Assembly: GCA_029204225.1 (NCBI GenBank)
Contig: CM055109.1
Span: forward strand, 43,465,054 to 43,529,053
DNA length: 64,000 bases
Direction: 5' to 3'
From: Diphasiastrum complanatum
Lineage: Eukaryota > Streptophyta > Lycopodiopsida > Lycopodiales > Lycopodiaceae
Shown: piece after piece, positions 25,186 through 36,919 of the stretch
Position numbering within the stretch: position 1 is the first letter of the stretch
Layout: the number at the start of each line of letters is the position of its first letter
Program-made: the position numbers and the translations under genes
The notes under the pieces: generated by a model
Databases searched by the model: none
What the model was told of the DNA's origin: nothing
The model's input: only the letters and a program-made list of their open reading frames with translations

Positions 25186-25539
25186 TACATAGTGAACTAG
25201 CTTGAGATTGCCAATGAGCTCCAAAAGTTTTCTATCTTCTCACTATGGAGAGAGGGAATACATAGCAAATTCGACTTCCTTCTTGAAGTTAGGTGGATTT
25301 CCAGCATGTAATAAGGAAGTTAACTCACTCTCGTTGACCTAAAATGAAACCCTAGTCTATTTCCTAGAGTCATGCTTGGTAGATAGCTAGTTGGTCAAAT
25401 TTTCACCTTAAATCTAGGATTTAGGTCCTATAGACTAGGAATCACTACCAAAATGACATGACCAACCCTATGGACTTGACCTAACCTACATTAGGAGTGG
25501 ATTTCCACGTGGCATCTTGGCCTCACATGTGTGGAGTCC

Positions 25540-25730
25540 ACTTTCGAATAGACTCTTCGCGATACATCTTTATATGGGTAATTTGAATGAATGGGCTCTG
25601 AGTCAGTTTGGATGGTTTGAAACGCTTGATGAGAGCGTCCTTGAGGGTGGTCCAAGAAGCAAGATCAGGAGCTTCAAGATTCAAGTACCACTCCTTGGCG
25701 GTGCCATAGAGTACAAAATTTACATTATAC
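25540..25730 (-). pseudogene. Ty3/gypsy gag fragment
   Basis: The minus strand reads YGTAKEWYLNLEAPDLASW, then TTLKDALIKRFKPSKL and MYREESIRK. This is the retrotransposon Gag pattern (A--W---L-----WE-LK--F---F). A stop-free block of about 55 codons remains, with stops on the upstream side. Confidence 0.85.
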
Positions 25731-26372
25731 TACATGGTTTTTTATCAAGCTAGATTTGCCAATTTTTGGCAATTCTTCACATGAATCACAGAACATGTAT
25801 GCAAAAAAAAAAAAGTACTCAATAGTATCATTCTTGAAAATAGCTTAGCATTTACCATTCTATCTGATGTTTTTCTTTAAAGCATCTCGAGATCTGCATT
25901 TGAAGCATTCTTGTGATCCTAATGAACAGTCATTATGGTTCAAGAAATCTTTCCCCTTTTTTACTAGTATGGCCGACCTCCTCTATCGCCGCGCGAATGA
26001 TGCCGTAAATGTACTCGGCCGAATGCACTCTCCCTGCCTCAGAGGCGTTGAGGCTGCGCAAGAACATGGAACCGTAACAATTGGAAACAATCACGTTGAT
26101 GAGTGGACGTCTGCAAAGTTTCTTAACTTAGGAAAATTTAAGTTTTCTAAGTCTAAGTTCTAAATCTAAATTTAAGCTATTTTATTATTTTTTTAAGCTT
26201 CTACTCATGGGCTTACAAACACATGCCATGGCGAAAGTTTATTAACAAACACTCGCACGTGGTCTTACAAAACACATGCCACTAGAGTTTTATTTTTCTC
26301 TTTTTTATTTTTTCTGTGTTAGCACAGATGCTAACAACGACATCCATTAACCCTAAGATTCACCATGATAAT

Positions 26373-26374
<2 letters not shown>
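25731..26374. other. Gene-free stretch with a GC-rich patch
   Basis: No recognisable gene. A GC-rich patch at about 25970-26105 contains an open frame on the plus strand (MADLLYRRANDAVNVLGRMH) that I cannot assign. It may be part of the neighbouring gag relic. Confidence 0.3.

Positions 26375-26453
<79 letters not shown>
26375..26453 (+). repeat. (CT)n microsatellite
   Basis: About 39 uninterrupted CT units. Overlapping frames encode only dipeptide runs. Confidence 0.97.
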
Positions 26454-26455
<2 letters not shown>

Positions 26456-27181
26456 CAAAAGCATAAGAAATATAAATTCCAATAATATTCATATCCAACA
26501 AATAGCAAATACAACAAAACATGAGAGATGGTACGCACTTGCAGAATGGATATACCCGGGTTTGGCATTGGTTTGGGCTGCTGCATTGTGGAACAATGAG
26601 ACTTTGGTTGAATCTTGCTTGTTGAGGGACAATCATTAACTTTAGTCTTTCCTTGATCATTGCACTTCCCATTTGAAGGCTGCGTGATTACACTTTCCCT
26701 TAAATCTCGTGTTGATTTGCCTTCAATTGCTCTTTTGACGTTGGCCTCCTTTGTAATTCATCACAAAGAACTCCTTGCAATGATTGCGCTAAGAGCCCTG
26801 CTAGAACCTACCAGAATTCCTCGGTTGTCAATTTCTTGACTTCCTCAGCTATCATTGGCTTAATGGATTCAACCAGTTCTTGCTTCTATGATGTTGGTGT
26901 TGGTTTGCTCGTGGGTGTGTCTGTGTGCCTTGGGACTTTTGTCAAATTGTCTTCTTCCTCACTCGTTTCATAACTCAGTGGCACTAAGATTTTTCTTTTA
27001 TAATGTGTTCGAGGTGGAAGGGTTACCACAGGTGCATGTCAATCTACATAGGCCAAATGCCTCCTAGATATTTGTGAATTTCTCATTGGCCAATCTCGGC
27101 AAATGGATGATCAACTCTGCATTGTGCACAACAGGATTCGAATGTTGATGGATCCGCTCGATGTGGACATTCGGCTCGACG

Positions 27182-28080
27182 ATGTTTTCCTCCACATTCA
27201 TAGCATCTTACCAAGTGCAATACGCCATCGCCTCTAAGTTGATATGCATACATTGGTAATAGATTCCCCTTAGGATCCTACACAAAATAGACTGGGAGGC
27301 TATTGTGGTTCTCCATTGAGTTCGGTGACATGCAAGAAGATATAATCAAAACTTCTACCTTGCCACTGTTTGTTGAAGAAACTCATGATTTAGATGGATC
27401 AATCTGACATCCATTCTTCTGGCGAGCTCCTTGTTGGCTTGATTCTACTTCTGACCATTGAACCATTGGATCTAGCTGTCGAACATTCTGCTCCACCTTT
27501 GGTCCATGTCAAGGATTTTGATTGGACATCTTGCACTTAGATGATTACCAAAACAGTATGTACATTCGTCCTTCTCAAGAAAATTGATTGTGTGAGCATC
27601 AACTTGAGAATGGCCTGAACTTGAAGTGCAAGGTTCTTGGTCTTCTGCTGCACTTGATTTGCTTGACTCTGCTGCACTTGATTGCTTGTCATAGAGTTAC
27701 ATTCTTGCTTGATCATCACTCATTGATGGCTTTTGTTCCTCTGATTCTCTATTTGATGATTCATCAAGGCGATAGGGAAAATCCTTCACCTCGTGTGAGA
27801 TTTCCACATTGGAAGCATCCTTACAGAGCTGTGCAAGTGACGCATATGATGCTAATTTTGCCATACCAGATCTGATCCTCTTGGGTAGTCCAGCATAGTA
27901 TTTTGCCATGATGATCTATTCAGGAATCCGACAATCCTTCACTAGATGGAAGATCCAATAGGTGTAGTCTCGGATTGTTTCATCATGGAACTTCTACAGT
28001 TTAGATAATCCTGCAAGAGCGGTCTCCATAGTTTAGCACCATAATGTGCAAAGTAGCTACTTGATGAATTGCTTCAAGAA
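27182..28080 (-). pseudogene. Ty3/gypsy gag with zinc knuckles, relic
   Basis: On the minus strand, blocks read KFHDETIRDYTYWIFHLVKD and then AKYYAGLPKRIRSGMAKL, typical Gag capsid sequence. Two CCHC knuckles of the form C-X2-C-X3-H-X4-C follow: CTYCFGNHLSARC (about 27555) and CYECGGKHRRAEC (about 27210). A further cysteine pair (CCAQC) lies near 27140. Stops and frame shifts break it into at least three frames. Confidence 0.75.
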
Positions 28081-28379
28081 CCACACAATGATACTGGTGC
28101 TCCAACCTTTTTTTTAATTTTGAAGTGAGAAGAAGAAGAAAAAGAAGAGAAAAGAAGAAGTAAAAAGATTGATCATGCAAGAGTTTGTGGATAATTTCAA
28201 ACTATAATTATTATTTTTTCTTTAACTTTAAGCTCCTAAGTTAGTTAATATTTCACTCAGTGTTTTATGTAAGTGTTTTTCATGAAGGTGATATTGCCAA
28301 CTAATAGAGAGTGAGACCCAAATGAGAAAATTTGTCACTTAGTGTACTTTCCAAACCTGAGTTTGTATTCTAGAACATA

Positions 28380-28534
28380 GATTAACGATTGAAAAATAGG
28401 TCTATCTCTGAGTACTTGTTGAATAGGCAAGTCCGACTAAGGATAATGATTTTCAAGGTTAATATTGAAATTAAAGGAATTGTTCCTATAATTCTTTTTG
28501 TTTCGAGGACAAAACAAGATTAAGAAGGGAAGAA
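28380..28534 (+). pseudogene. Gypsy pol 3' end and polypurine tract
   Basis: The sequence TTTCGAGGACAAAACAAG followed by AAGAAGGGAAGAA is the usual end of a plant gypsy pol frame (an FEDKT-like peptide) with its polypurine tract. Only degraded coding remains upstream. It directly precedes the LTR at 28535. Confidence 0.6.
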
Positions 28535-29200
28535 TGTCATGTCCACTTCCTAAACATAGGATTCGGTATAGTCCTTGACTTGGATACCCGACACTCCAGT
28601 GAATCAAGCTTATTAGTTATGCCACATCATAATGGATGTGACCCGCAAGTAATTAATAATCTTATGAGGCCCAGACACACTAATTGGAGTTAGTACAAGG
28701 TTTGGGACCGTATATGTATGTGTAGAGTATCAATAGCAATTCTATGAATAGAAGATCCATGCATAGAGACTCTATTCTAGATGAATCTATATATAGGGAA
28801 TTTGGGACCTTGCATTGCTATATGCACAGGTGGTCCTAAGCCCTATATAAGGAGGCCAAACTCGCCCTACTACACCATCATTTGGTTGATTCATTGCCAG
28901 TATTTCTTTCTACTCTCATGCTTCCTATTCCTTGGCTTGGGGGTGAATCCTCTAGAGATTGATTGGTTGCTTCCATTTGGTTGGGAGGTTTCTCCAACAG
29001 TTTGTTCTCTATTGTTTTGTCTTGTAAGCAAGATCTTGAACAGGAGATGTGAAAATTGTCAACATTTTCTAGCTAGTTTGAGGCCTAAATTGGCAATTTT
29101 TGTACATAGTTTTGGTACTGGAGTTTCATATTTGTGAACTAGGCCTAAAGTTCTTTATTTACTGTATTTTTTCAGTATGAAGAAGTGTCAAACTTCAAAC
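28535..29200 (+). repeat. Gypsy LTR (plus orientation)
   Basis: It starts TGTCATGTCC after the purine tract. It shares layout and short blocks (CTTGGCTTGGGGG, CTCTAGAGATTG, CATGCATAGAGACTC type) with the gypsy LTR at 62071-62545, so it is a related but distinct family. The right end is uncertain and falls before the inversion breakpoint near 29277. Confidence 0.6.
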
Positions 29201-29276
29201 CCTTCAAAATGAGACCATTTTGATGTATTTTGGTCATATATGTTATTTTTAGTTATTTTTCCTATATAGGGAATAT

Positions 29277-29880
29277 CTTTGGAAAATCTCTCTCTATGCT
29301 GTTTTTCCAAAATGCAACCCTCACAAATTTTTCCTTCAAAAGAGATATTAGGCAATCCAACAACTAGATTACCTCTTTTAAGGATTTGCAAGCTTTGAGC
29401 ACTGATATGACCAAACTTTTGATGCCAAAGATCACTTCGACTATCAACAGTGCTTACCATAGCTTGAGTAAAAGATCTCGCATTCAATTTGTAGAGTCGA
29501 TTCCCGTTGACTCTAGCTCCTGTAGCAATCACTTTGTAGTGATTATTGATGTCTTTGACAAGACATTTGTCACTGTCAAACTCAACCTTGAGTTGTTGAT
29601 CAGCCATCGTCCCAACAGATAGTAGATTGTTAGCTAAGCCAGGTACATATTGCACATTGCTTATATGCTTTATCTTCCCGTTGGCTAATTTCACTGGTAC
29701 CACTCCAACTCCTTTAACAGATAGCAATTTGTCATCAGCTTGTCCAACTTCATCACCATTGTCAGTTTTCTTGAGTTTTGAAAACCACTCTTTCCTTGAA
29801 GTCATGTGCTTGGATGCACCACTATCAATGTACCAGGTATCCTTGGGTTCATCACTTGTCATTAATGTTGTAATGAACAA
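29277..29880 (-). pseudogene. Copia protease and GAG-pre-integrase
   Basis: The frame contains DTWYIDSGASKHMT with an intact Asp-Ser-Gly protease motif, then ISNVQYVPGLANNLLSVG. The His-His-Cys-Cys integrase finger follows (LWHQKFGHISAQ ... CEGCILEKQHRERF). Homology stops at FSK near 29277. After it the frame reads 29 codons of unrelated sequence, which marks the breakpoint. Confidence 0.9.
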
Positions 29881-30861
29881 TTTTGAACTCTCACCTGTAT
29901 CATCTTCATATTGATCATCATCGTATTGATGTTGATCAGTATAGTTGTCTTCATAATAATAGTCATCAAATTGATGTTGATCAGCATAATTTCCCGCTTG
30001 TCATTTGTCTTTTCTTTGTTCCATCTCCTTCTGTTTCTTGAAGCATTCACACTCCCAGTGACCAGGTTTGTTGCAGTACCTACAAGTTTTAGGTTTATTT
30101 TGTCTTGAACAGCCACGTCCTTGACCTCGGTCTTGATTCCAATTACCTCAATTGGGACTATCATTGATTGCTCATGAAATTGTTGAAATGATCCTCGGCT
30201 TGAGTTTCCTCCTCTCGATTGATACTTTCCACGGCCAAATCTTTCACCTCGTCCTCTAACTGCAAGAGCTTGATCATAGCTCCTGTTACGATGATTCAAG
30301 TTCTCTTGACGTTGCTCTTGTTGCAAAAGCAATCCACCTAGTTCTTCATAGGTTGGAAGATTTTCTCTTGTGTCTATACTCGTCACAAACATCTGATGTG
30401 ACTCACTCAGACTATTCAATGTCAATTGCACGATCTCACGATCTTGTACTCGCTCTCCAACTGCTGCTAATTGATCATGGATCTCTTTGATCTTCAGTAT
30501 GTGATCGGCAATAGTTGCACCATCATCCATCCGCAATGTATGCAACTTTGTCTTTAGAAATAGTATTCGAGATGTATTTGTCATTTCAAACAATGGCTTC
30601 AATGTATCCTTCTGAATCTAAAATATAGGGAATAATTGCATCTCTAACTGATAAGCTGATGACATTTCGGGCTTTCCGTCTTCTCCTATTAAATGCCCGC
30701 TGATCTTCTTCAATCACTGGCCTTGTCTCTTCACCTGTCACGATCTCCCATAGCTCCTTTTCCATCAAAATGTTCTTCAGTTTGAATTTTCAAACTGCGT
30801 AGTTGCCGGCACCTTCCAATTTGGTTGACCCATTAAGGACACCCTCGCTTAGAGTTGCCAT
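29881..30861 (-). pseudogene. Copia gag (UBN2) with zinc knuckle
   Basis: Gag starts at ATG 30861-30859 and has MEKELWEIV near its N-terminus, MDDGATIADHILKIKEIHDQL and LTLNSLSESHQMFV in the capsid region, an Arg/Gly-rich linker, and a CCHC knuckle CRYCNKPGHWECEC near 30060. An in-frame stop falls early (NYAV*KFK) and at least two frameshifts break it, so it is not functional. Confidence 0.85.
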
Positions 30862-30932
30862 TACTAGATAGATGAGTCTGAATCACAAAATTTATTCACA
30901 CCACAGAACTGTAAATTTTTGGTTGTACACCT

Positions 30933-31180
30933 GATATCGGTACGACGCACGGGTACACGACTGCTTGGAATTCTCTTTACCTCTGGCGCGTCGCTCCGAT
31001 ATTGGTACTGATATGTGATATCGGTATGATGCACGAATGTACGACTGCTCTTGGTTTTCTTTACCTCTGGCGCATCGATCCGATATTGGTACGGATATGC
31101 TATATCTATATGACACGCAGATGTACGATTGCTCAAGATTTTTCCTACCTCTAGCGCGTCGATCCAATATTGGTACAAAA
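30933..31180 (-). repeat. Three tandem 84-bp repeats in the copia leader
   Basis: Units start near 30933, 31017 and 31100. Each carries a TACGACTGCT-like block, CTTTACCTCTGGCGCGTCG (or variant) and CCGATATTGGTAC. They lie between PBS and gag of the inverted element. Confidence 0.85.
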
Positions 31181-31712
31181 AAGATTAAAAATAGAGAGAA
31201 TATAAGAACTTTCAAAGGGAATATTCTAGATTCTCCACTTCGGCGCAGCGGCTACGCCGCCTCCTCTTTGCAAAGATTTTGAAATGTGTGATCGTTCAAA
31301 AGACAGAGATCAGTAATGTGAAAAGTATGAAGCCTTCTAACTCTGAATGGTAGTACTAGACACTATCTAGTGTGATTTGCGGTACTCCAAACAGACAAAT
31401 GAGAGATTTCTTGGCAAACCTCTCACACAAATAGCACTTTCCACAACAACTAGGAAGTATTGTAAAAATCTCTCCCACTCAACAAATTTTCAATCTGTCT
31501 GATGCTGCCCTGGCCTTTCTAATGCCTCCGGGACTGTGCTTTCGTTTTCCACTAATGATTCTGAGCTCCAACCCTACAAAATACACCAAAGAAGAATTTC
31601 TTCCATCCGTTTTTGTCTCTCCAAGCTTTCACCTCCCGTGAAGGACTTTCTCACTTCATTGCGGAGCCTGTGACAAGCTATATCCACTGATCAGGCACGC
31701 AGGACTATTGCT

Positions 31713-31724
31713 GCTCTGATACCA
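31713..31724 (-). other. Primer binding site (initiator tRNA-Met)
   Basis: On the minus strand TGGTATCAGAGC directly follows the LTR end TTGACA. This is the standard complement to the 3' end of plant initiator tRNA-Met used by copia elements. Confidence 0.92.
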
Positions 31725-31986
31725 TGTCAAGAATTAGATATGCAACATCAAGCATTCATCATAAGCAATCACCACAAGAAGGCGGAAGAAGAACACACAC
31801 TGTCACTCTATCACACTAACTCATACAGAATGTGAAATGTACAAATAAACCCTGAACCCTGATAGAGAGAGAAAACCTATGAGTTGACTAATAGACTAGC
31901 CTACAACTATTGACAACTGGTCACAACTGTCAACATTAATGTGCATCGTAAACAGTAACAATGAAGTTTATCATTGTTTTCTAACG
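31725..31986 (-). repeat. Copia 5' LTR (partner of 36658-36919)
   Basis: 262 bp, with ends (C/T)GTTAG...TTGACA on the minus strand. The terminal T is changed to C (plus-strand base 31986 is G). The flanking five bases 31987-31991 are ACGCC, the complement of GGCGT; the partner LTR is flanked by GGTGT. Confidence 0.9.
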
Positions 31987-32396
31987 ACGCCTAGATTTTA
32001 TTCCAAGTCGAGGCCTGTTGGTGACTAATGACCTTGAGAGGACCCAAACACTCTAATTGAGACATATGGAGTAGTGCATGTATGTGTGACTGATATAGGT
32101 AGGAGGTATGCATGAAGAGCTGTGACCTATTTATAGTTGATCTGCATGGGGATTGCATGTGCTCATGCATAGGATCCTACTCTCTATATATTGAGGTAGT
32201 GATTATGCAGTCGACGACTTGGTCTAGGTTACCTGATGAGCTCTTCTCCTCTTGTTGTCACATTGGCATGGCTTGGGGGCTAGATCTAGGAGTATTCTCC
32301 AGGAGGGATCTAGGTTTGGTTGGGTAATTTTGCTCCACAGTCTCTCTTGTGTTTTCCTATCCTCACATTAGGGGATTGTCCCTAGTGGTCTCTACA
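31987..32396 (+). repeat. Gypsy LTR, larger part, inverted away from its rest
   Basis: This is similar along its length to the complement of 62071-62465. Shared landmarks are GAGGACCCAAACACTCTAAT, CCATATG/ACATATGGAGTA, ATTTATAGTTGATCTGCATG and GGCTTGGGGGCTAGATC. The remaining 85 bp of the same LTR lie at 36920-37004 in the opposite orientation. Confidence 0.85.
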
Positions 32397-32539
32397 CTAG
32401 TCATGTGTGAACTAGATCCACTATCAATCCATCATGAATCTTTTGTTCGTGTTGAAATAGGTGCTACTGACCATACTTAAGGAGTAGTCTTGGTAGATCA
32501 TTAGCTTTTGAAAGCAAGAAGTTGGACTAGATGTTCTAC

Positions 32540-32770
32540 TTATGATTTTTTCTTGTCATTCATGCTCTAAAATTTTGGAAACAATACGTGTATGGATCCA
32601 AATTTATGGCAATGACAAATCATCAATCTCTTAAGTTTATCTATGATGCGTTGACTTCTTGAGAGATCGTAAGGCCAATGGTCAAAATACATTCAAGAGT
32701 TCAAGTTTGACATTAAGTTTCATCGAGGTGCATCAAACTATACTACTAATGTCTTGATCTGGATTGGATT
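32540..32770 (+). pseudogene. Gypsy RNase H fragment
   Basis: It reads HALKFWKQYVYGSKFMAMTN and HQSLKFIYD, then worn sequence corresponding to the end of gypsy RNase H (FDIKFHRG-like). Stops interrupt it. Confidence 0.75.
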
Positions 32771-32859
32771 GTAGAATATGGAAAGTGAATAACACCAACA
32801 AGAAGCAATAAGATCAACAACCGAATGCAATTGCAAAGACATTATAATCCTCTGTTCAA

Positions 32860-34130
32860 GGTGTGGATGAAGAAGTGTTTATGATCAAAGATCAGAAAGC
32901 ACAAGTCGAGAATGTTTGGTTTTTCGATTTTAAAGCTACTCAACACATGACTAGTCATCGTGAAATTTTCTAGTCATATATGTCGAACATTATAAAGAAG
33001 TTCATTCATCTTGGCAATGATAGTACACACAATATCAAAGGTGAAGGCACAACAAGATTAAGCATTTAGAATGATCAGTTCAAACTAAGTTATCCAATGT
33101 CCTGTCTGTACATAAACTTTCCACAAATCTATTATCAATTAGTAGAATCATTGATTTAAGTCATAGGATAGAGTTTGAATCTGATCGGTGCAAAATTGTG
33201 AATAGGACGAATAAGATTCTTGCACTCGACCAGAGGAATTGATACTTATATAGATTGAGTCATTGTTATTCTGACACAAGTCAAGCCTTGAATATTTATG
33301 TTCTAGTTAATAAAGGATTACTTTGGCACTATAGGCAAGGGCATTACTTTGGCACTATAGGCTAGGGCACTTATATCATGCATGTATATCGAACATGTTT
33401 AGAAAAGCTCTTGTACTTGATCTCAATTATCCAAATAAGAGAATCAATTTCCATGTTTGTCAGAGTTCCATTGTAGGAAACCAGACTAGGATTCCATTTA
33501 GGTCAAGTCATAAGCATATAGCAAAAAATGTTCTAAATGTTGTTCATTCAAACATATGTGGACCAATGCAAACCTTATCTTTGGTTGGTGCAAAGTACTA
33601 TATTACATTTATTGATGAATTTTTGAGAAGAACAGCTGCTTATTTCATAAAGAAAATATTGGAGGCTTTCAATCTCTTCAAACAATCCAAGGAGCATGCA
33701 GAATTCAAAACTAGTAAAAAATTCAAAGCACTGAGGTCAAATAATGGCAAAGAATACATCTCAATCGAATTCAAGGAGTATTTTCTTTTCAAAGACATTG
33801 ATCAAGAATTCATCACTCCTCATTCACCTCAATTTCACGACTTGCTGAGAGAAAGAATCGCACCTTAGTTGAAGCAGCTAAGTGTATGTTTTCTCATGCA
33901 ACATTGCGTAAGTCTTTTTGGGCTGAAGTTGTTTCTGCTGTAGCTTATATTCAAAATAGATATTTGACTAAAGGGCTCTCAGAAACAACACCTTATGAAA
34001 TTTGGAGAGGCTCCAAACCTTTACTATCGAACCTCAAAGTATTCTAATGTATTGCATATGTGTAGATTCCAAAAAGATCAGAAAGAAGTTGAACTCCCAC
34101 AATATCAAATCCATTTTCATTGGTTACACT
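32860..34130 (+). pseudogene. Copia protease-to-integrase relic (copy B)
   Basis: Blocks in order are: protease (WFFDFKATQHMTSHREIF, with the catalytic D-S-G lost); a region nearly identical to 52675-53369; integrase core from 33395 (VHSNICGPMQTLSLVGAKYY, FIDEFLR, LRSNNGKEYISIEF); and, after a frameshift at about 33845, AERKNRTLVEAAKCMFSHATL and RKSFWAEVVSAVAYIQNRYL. It contains a local tandem duplication of about 26 bp near 33318-33370 (ACTTTGGCACTATAGG). Confidence 0.85.
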
Positions 34131-34556
34131 TCTTACGTAAGAGTCTCCTGTGAAAAAAGTGGATCTTGAATGGATCCAAACTCCCAAAATACTTGGCTAA
34201 GATCTTTGCACAACAAGCTACAAAAGCTAGGAATGGCAAAGCATCCTAATGCTACCTTTGATACACATGAACTTGACAAAGCATTCAAGACACAAAAAAA
34301 ACTTATGAAAGATACTGATGGCAGCCAAAAATAGTAGCAAACAGGCCGTGGAATAGCACCCTACCACTTTTGGATAGCACCTAAGATCATACACAAGAGC
34401 TTGAGACAATACACAAAGCAATGCTCACAATGGAGGAAGAAACTATGACAATGATCTACTGATCTCTCTCAACAATACAATAAGTTTCTCCAACCTGTTT
34501 CTCTATGCATTTTCTACTATTTATGGATGAGAAAGATGACTCTGTCTCCTCTCTCT
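34131..34556 (+). other. Non-coding stretch up to the inversion breakpoint
   Basis: No clear domain is seen. The first part may be the degraded continuation of copia copy B. It ends at the junction with the copia 3' half. Confidence 0.35.
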
Positions 34557-34561
34557 AAAAG

Positions 34562-36657
34562 GTACTATGGAGCAAAAAGAGCCAATGGCATTCTTGTTCA
34601 TAGTGATCTGTGTGGACCAATACAAACTAGGTCCATTAGTGGTTGTTACTATTTCATCACATTCATTGATGACTATAGTAGACATATCTGGATTTATTTC
34701 ATAAGCAAGAAATCTGATGCTTTTGCCAAGTTTAGAGAGTTCAAGGCTCTAGTTGAAAAACAAACAGGTTGTTATATTAAGACCCTCAGATCAGATGGTG
34801 GCGGTGAGTATTTTTCAACAGAGTTTATAAATTTCTGCAAGGATCAGGGGCCCTAAACCCTAAACCCTAAACCCTATTTACCACAACAGAACGGAGTTGC
34901 AGAACGGAAAAACAAATCCATTGTGGAGATGGCTACGACAATGCTTAAGAGCAAGGGTTTGCCAAATACTTTTTGGGCAGAAGCATGCAATACAGCTACT
35001 CATATCTTGAATCGGTGTCCTACGAAGTTCGTGGAGGGTAAGACACCTTACGAAGCTTTTACTGGAAAGAAACCTAATGTTTCTCATTTACTAATATTTG
35101 GTTGTGATGCTTACGCTCATGTACCTGATGAAAAACGAAAGAAGCTGGATGCAAAAGCTATTAAGTGTATTTTTCTTGGATATGATGAAAGAGCCAAGGC
35201 ATACAGGATGTATTGAGCTACCTGATGGTAAGACACGTATCACTTGCAAATGGATATACAAGATCAAATATGGAGTTGATGGGCAACTCAACAAGTAAAA
35301 AGCATGGTTGGTTGTGAGAGGATTTGAGCAGCAGGAAGGTATTGATTTTGAAGAAACCTTCGCACCCGTAGCTAAGATGGTAACTATACGTTCTATCATT
35401 GCTATTTCTGCTTTCTATAGTTGGAAGATCCAGCAAATGGACGTTAAATCTGCTTTTCTTAATGGAGTGCTGGATGAAGAGGTGTACTTAGTACAACCTC
35501 AAGGAGTTGTTCAGCTAGGGAGAGAGCATCTCATTTGTAAGCTCAACAAAGCCATTTATGGATTGAAACAAGCACCACGGGAGTGGTATTCTTGCATTGA
35601 TGAACACTTCAAGCGAAGGGGAATGATAAAGAGTGATGCTGATTCTAATCTTTACATTCTAAGACAAGATTCAGATATAGTGTTCATTGTGTTGTACGTG
35701 GATGATTTGATTACTACAGGAAGTAATGAGAGCTTAATTGATGAAATAAAATCAGATCTTTCCAAAGCTTTTGACATGAGTGATCTAGGATTGATGCACT
35801 ATTGTCTTGGCATTGAAGTATGGCAAAAGAAAGACACGGTCTTTCTTACACAAAGCAAATATGCACAATATTTGCTTTATAAGTTCAATATGCAAGATTG
35901 TAAGCCTTTGAGTAGACCTATGGATGTCAACATGAAGCTTACTGCATATGATGAATCTGAGAAAGTGGATGCTTATTTGTATAGACAGCTGGTGGGTAGT
36001 TTGATTTATTTGATACACACACGACCTGATATTTCTTATATTGTTGGTGTTGCTAGTCAATTTATGCAAGATCCTAGTCAAGCACACTGAAAGTCTGCTA
36101 AATGTATTCTCATATACATTCGAGGGACATTGAATTTTGGTTTGAAGTATGATCAGCCTGAAGCGCCAATGTTGGTAGGTTATACAGATGCCGATTGGGC
36201 AGGTAATATTGATGACAGAAGATCTACTAGTGGTCATATATTCAGTTATGGTACAGCTGCAATTTCATGGAGCAGCAAAAAGCAACCTACAGTAGCCTTA
36301 TCATCGACGGAAGCTGAATATCGAGCACTCAACAATGCTACACAAGAAGCAGTAAGGTTATGAAGATTGCTTGTGGATTCAGGCCAACCACAGGTGGATG
36401 CGACTACTATATCTTGCCATAATCAAAGTTGCATTCACCTTGCCAAAAAACCAATTTTACATTCTCGAACCAAGCACATCGAAATACACTACCATTTTGT
36501 TCGAGAGAAAATTATTGATGGAGCCATTGATCTTGTTTTTTGTAAATCTGAAGATCAAATGGCAGATATTTTTACTAAGTCATTAGGTAGATGTAAATTT
36601 GAGAGGTTTCGTACTCTATTAGGGATAGAAAAATGTAATTTTATCATTGAGGGAGAG
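34562..36657 (+). pseudogene. Copia integrase-RT-RNase H, disrupted
   Basis: Integrase runs to 34850, where a telomere-like patch replaces the expected coding sequence, and resumes at QQNGVAERKN in another frame. At about 35213 the frame jumps from ERAKAYRMY to LPDGKTRITCKWIYKIKYG, so the integrase end and RT start are deleted. RT then has QMDVKSAFLNGVLDEEVY, KAIYGLKQAPREWY and the catalytic YVDD at 35695-35706. RNase H has TDADWAGNIDDRRSTSGH, SSTEAEYRAL and RTKHIEIHYHFVRE. In-frame stops at 35296-35298, about 36088 and about 36361 break it. The RT core itself is well preserved. Confidence 0.92.
34851..34875 (-). repeat. Interstitial telomere repeat in copia integrase
   Basis: Three and a half perfect CCCTAAA units (25 bp; complement of TTTAGGG) sit between FCKDQG and QQNGVAERKN. 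They take the place of the roughly seven codons that normally separate these motifs and shift the frame. Confidence 0.9.
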
Positions 36658-36919
36658 TGTTAGAAAACAATGATAAACTTCATTGTTACTGTTTACGATG
36701 CACATTAATGTTGACAGCTGTGACCAGTTGTCAATAGCCGTAGGCTAGTCTATTATTCTGCTCGTAGGTTTTCTCTCTCTATCAGGGTTTAGGGTTTATT
36801 TGTACATTTCACATTCTGTATGAGTTAGTGTGATAGAGTGACAGTGTGTGTTCTTCTTCCGCCTTCTTGTGGTGATTGCTTATGGTGAATGCTTGATGTT
36901 GCATATCTAATTCTTGACA
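36658..36919 (+). repeat. Copia 3' LTR (partner of 31725-31986)
   Basis: 262 bp, TGTTAG...TTGACA, immediately after the polypurine tract. The five bases after it, 36920-36924, are GGTGT, matching GGCGT beside the partner LTR at four of five positions. Confidence 0.92.

Larger units (their letters stand above)
29277..31986 (-). mobile_element. Ty1/copia 5' half, inverted
   Basis: On the minus strand this is a copia 5' LTR (31986-31725), PBS, gag, protease and GAG-pre-integrase, ending abruptly at the integrase zinc finger. The missing 3' half (integrase core to 3' LTR) lies at 34562-36919 on the plus strand. The two LTRs are both 262 bp and differ at about ten positions by eye. The element was split by inversion (see findings). 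Confidence 0.85.
34557..36919 (+). mobile_element. Ty1/copia 3' half (INT-RT-RH-3' LTR)
   Basis: Starting just after the integrase zinc finger, it contains the integrase core ([34 protein letters not shown]), RT, RNase H, a polypurine tract GAGGGAGAG (36649-36657) and a 262-bp 3' LTR. With 29277-31986 it makes up one element. Confidence 0.9.
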
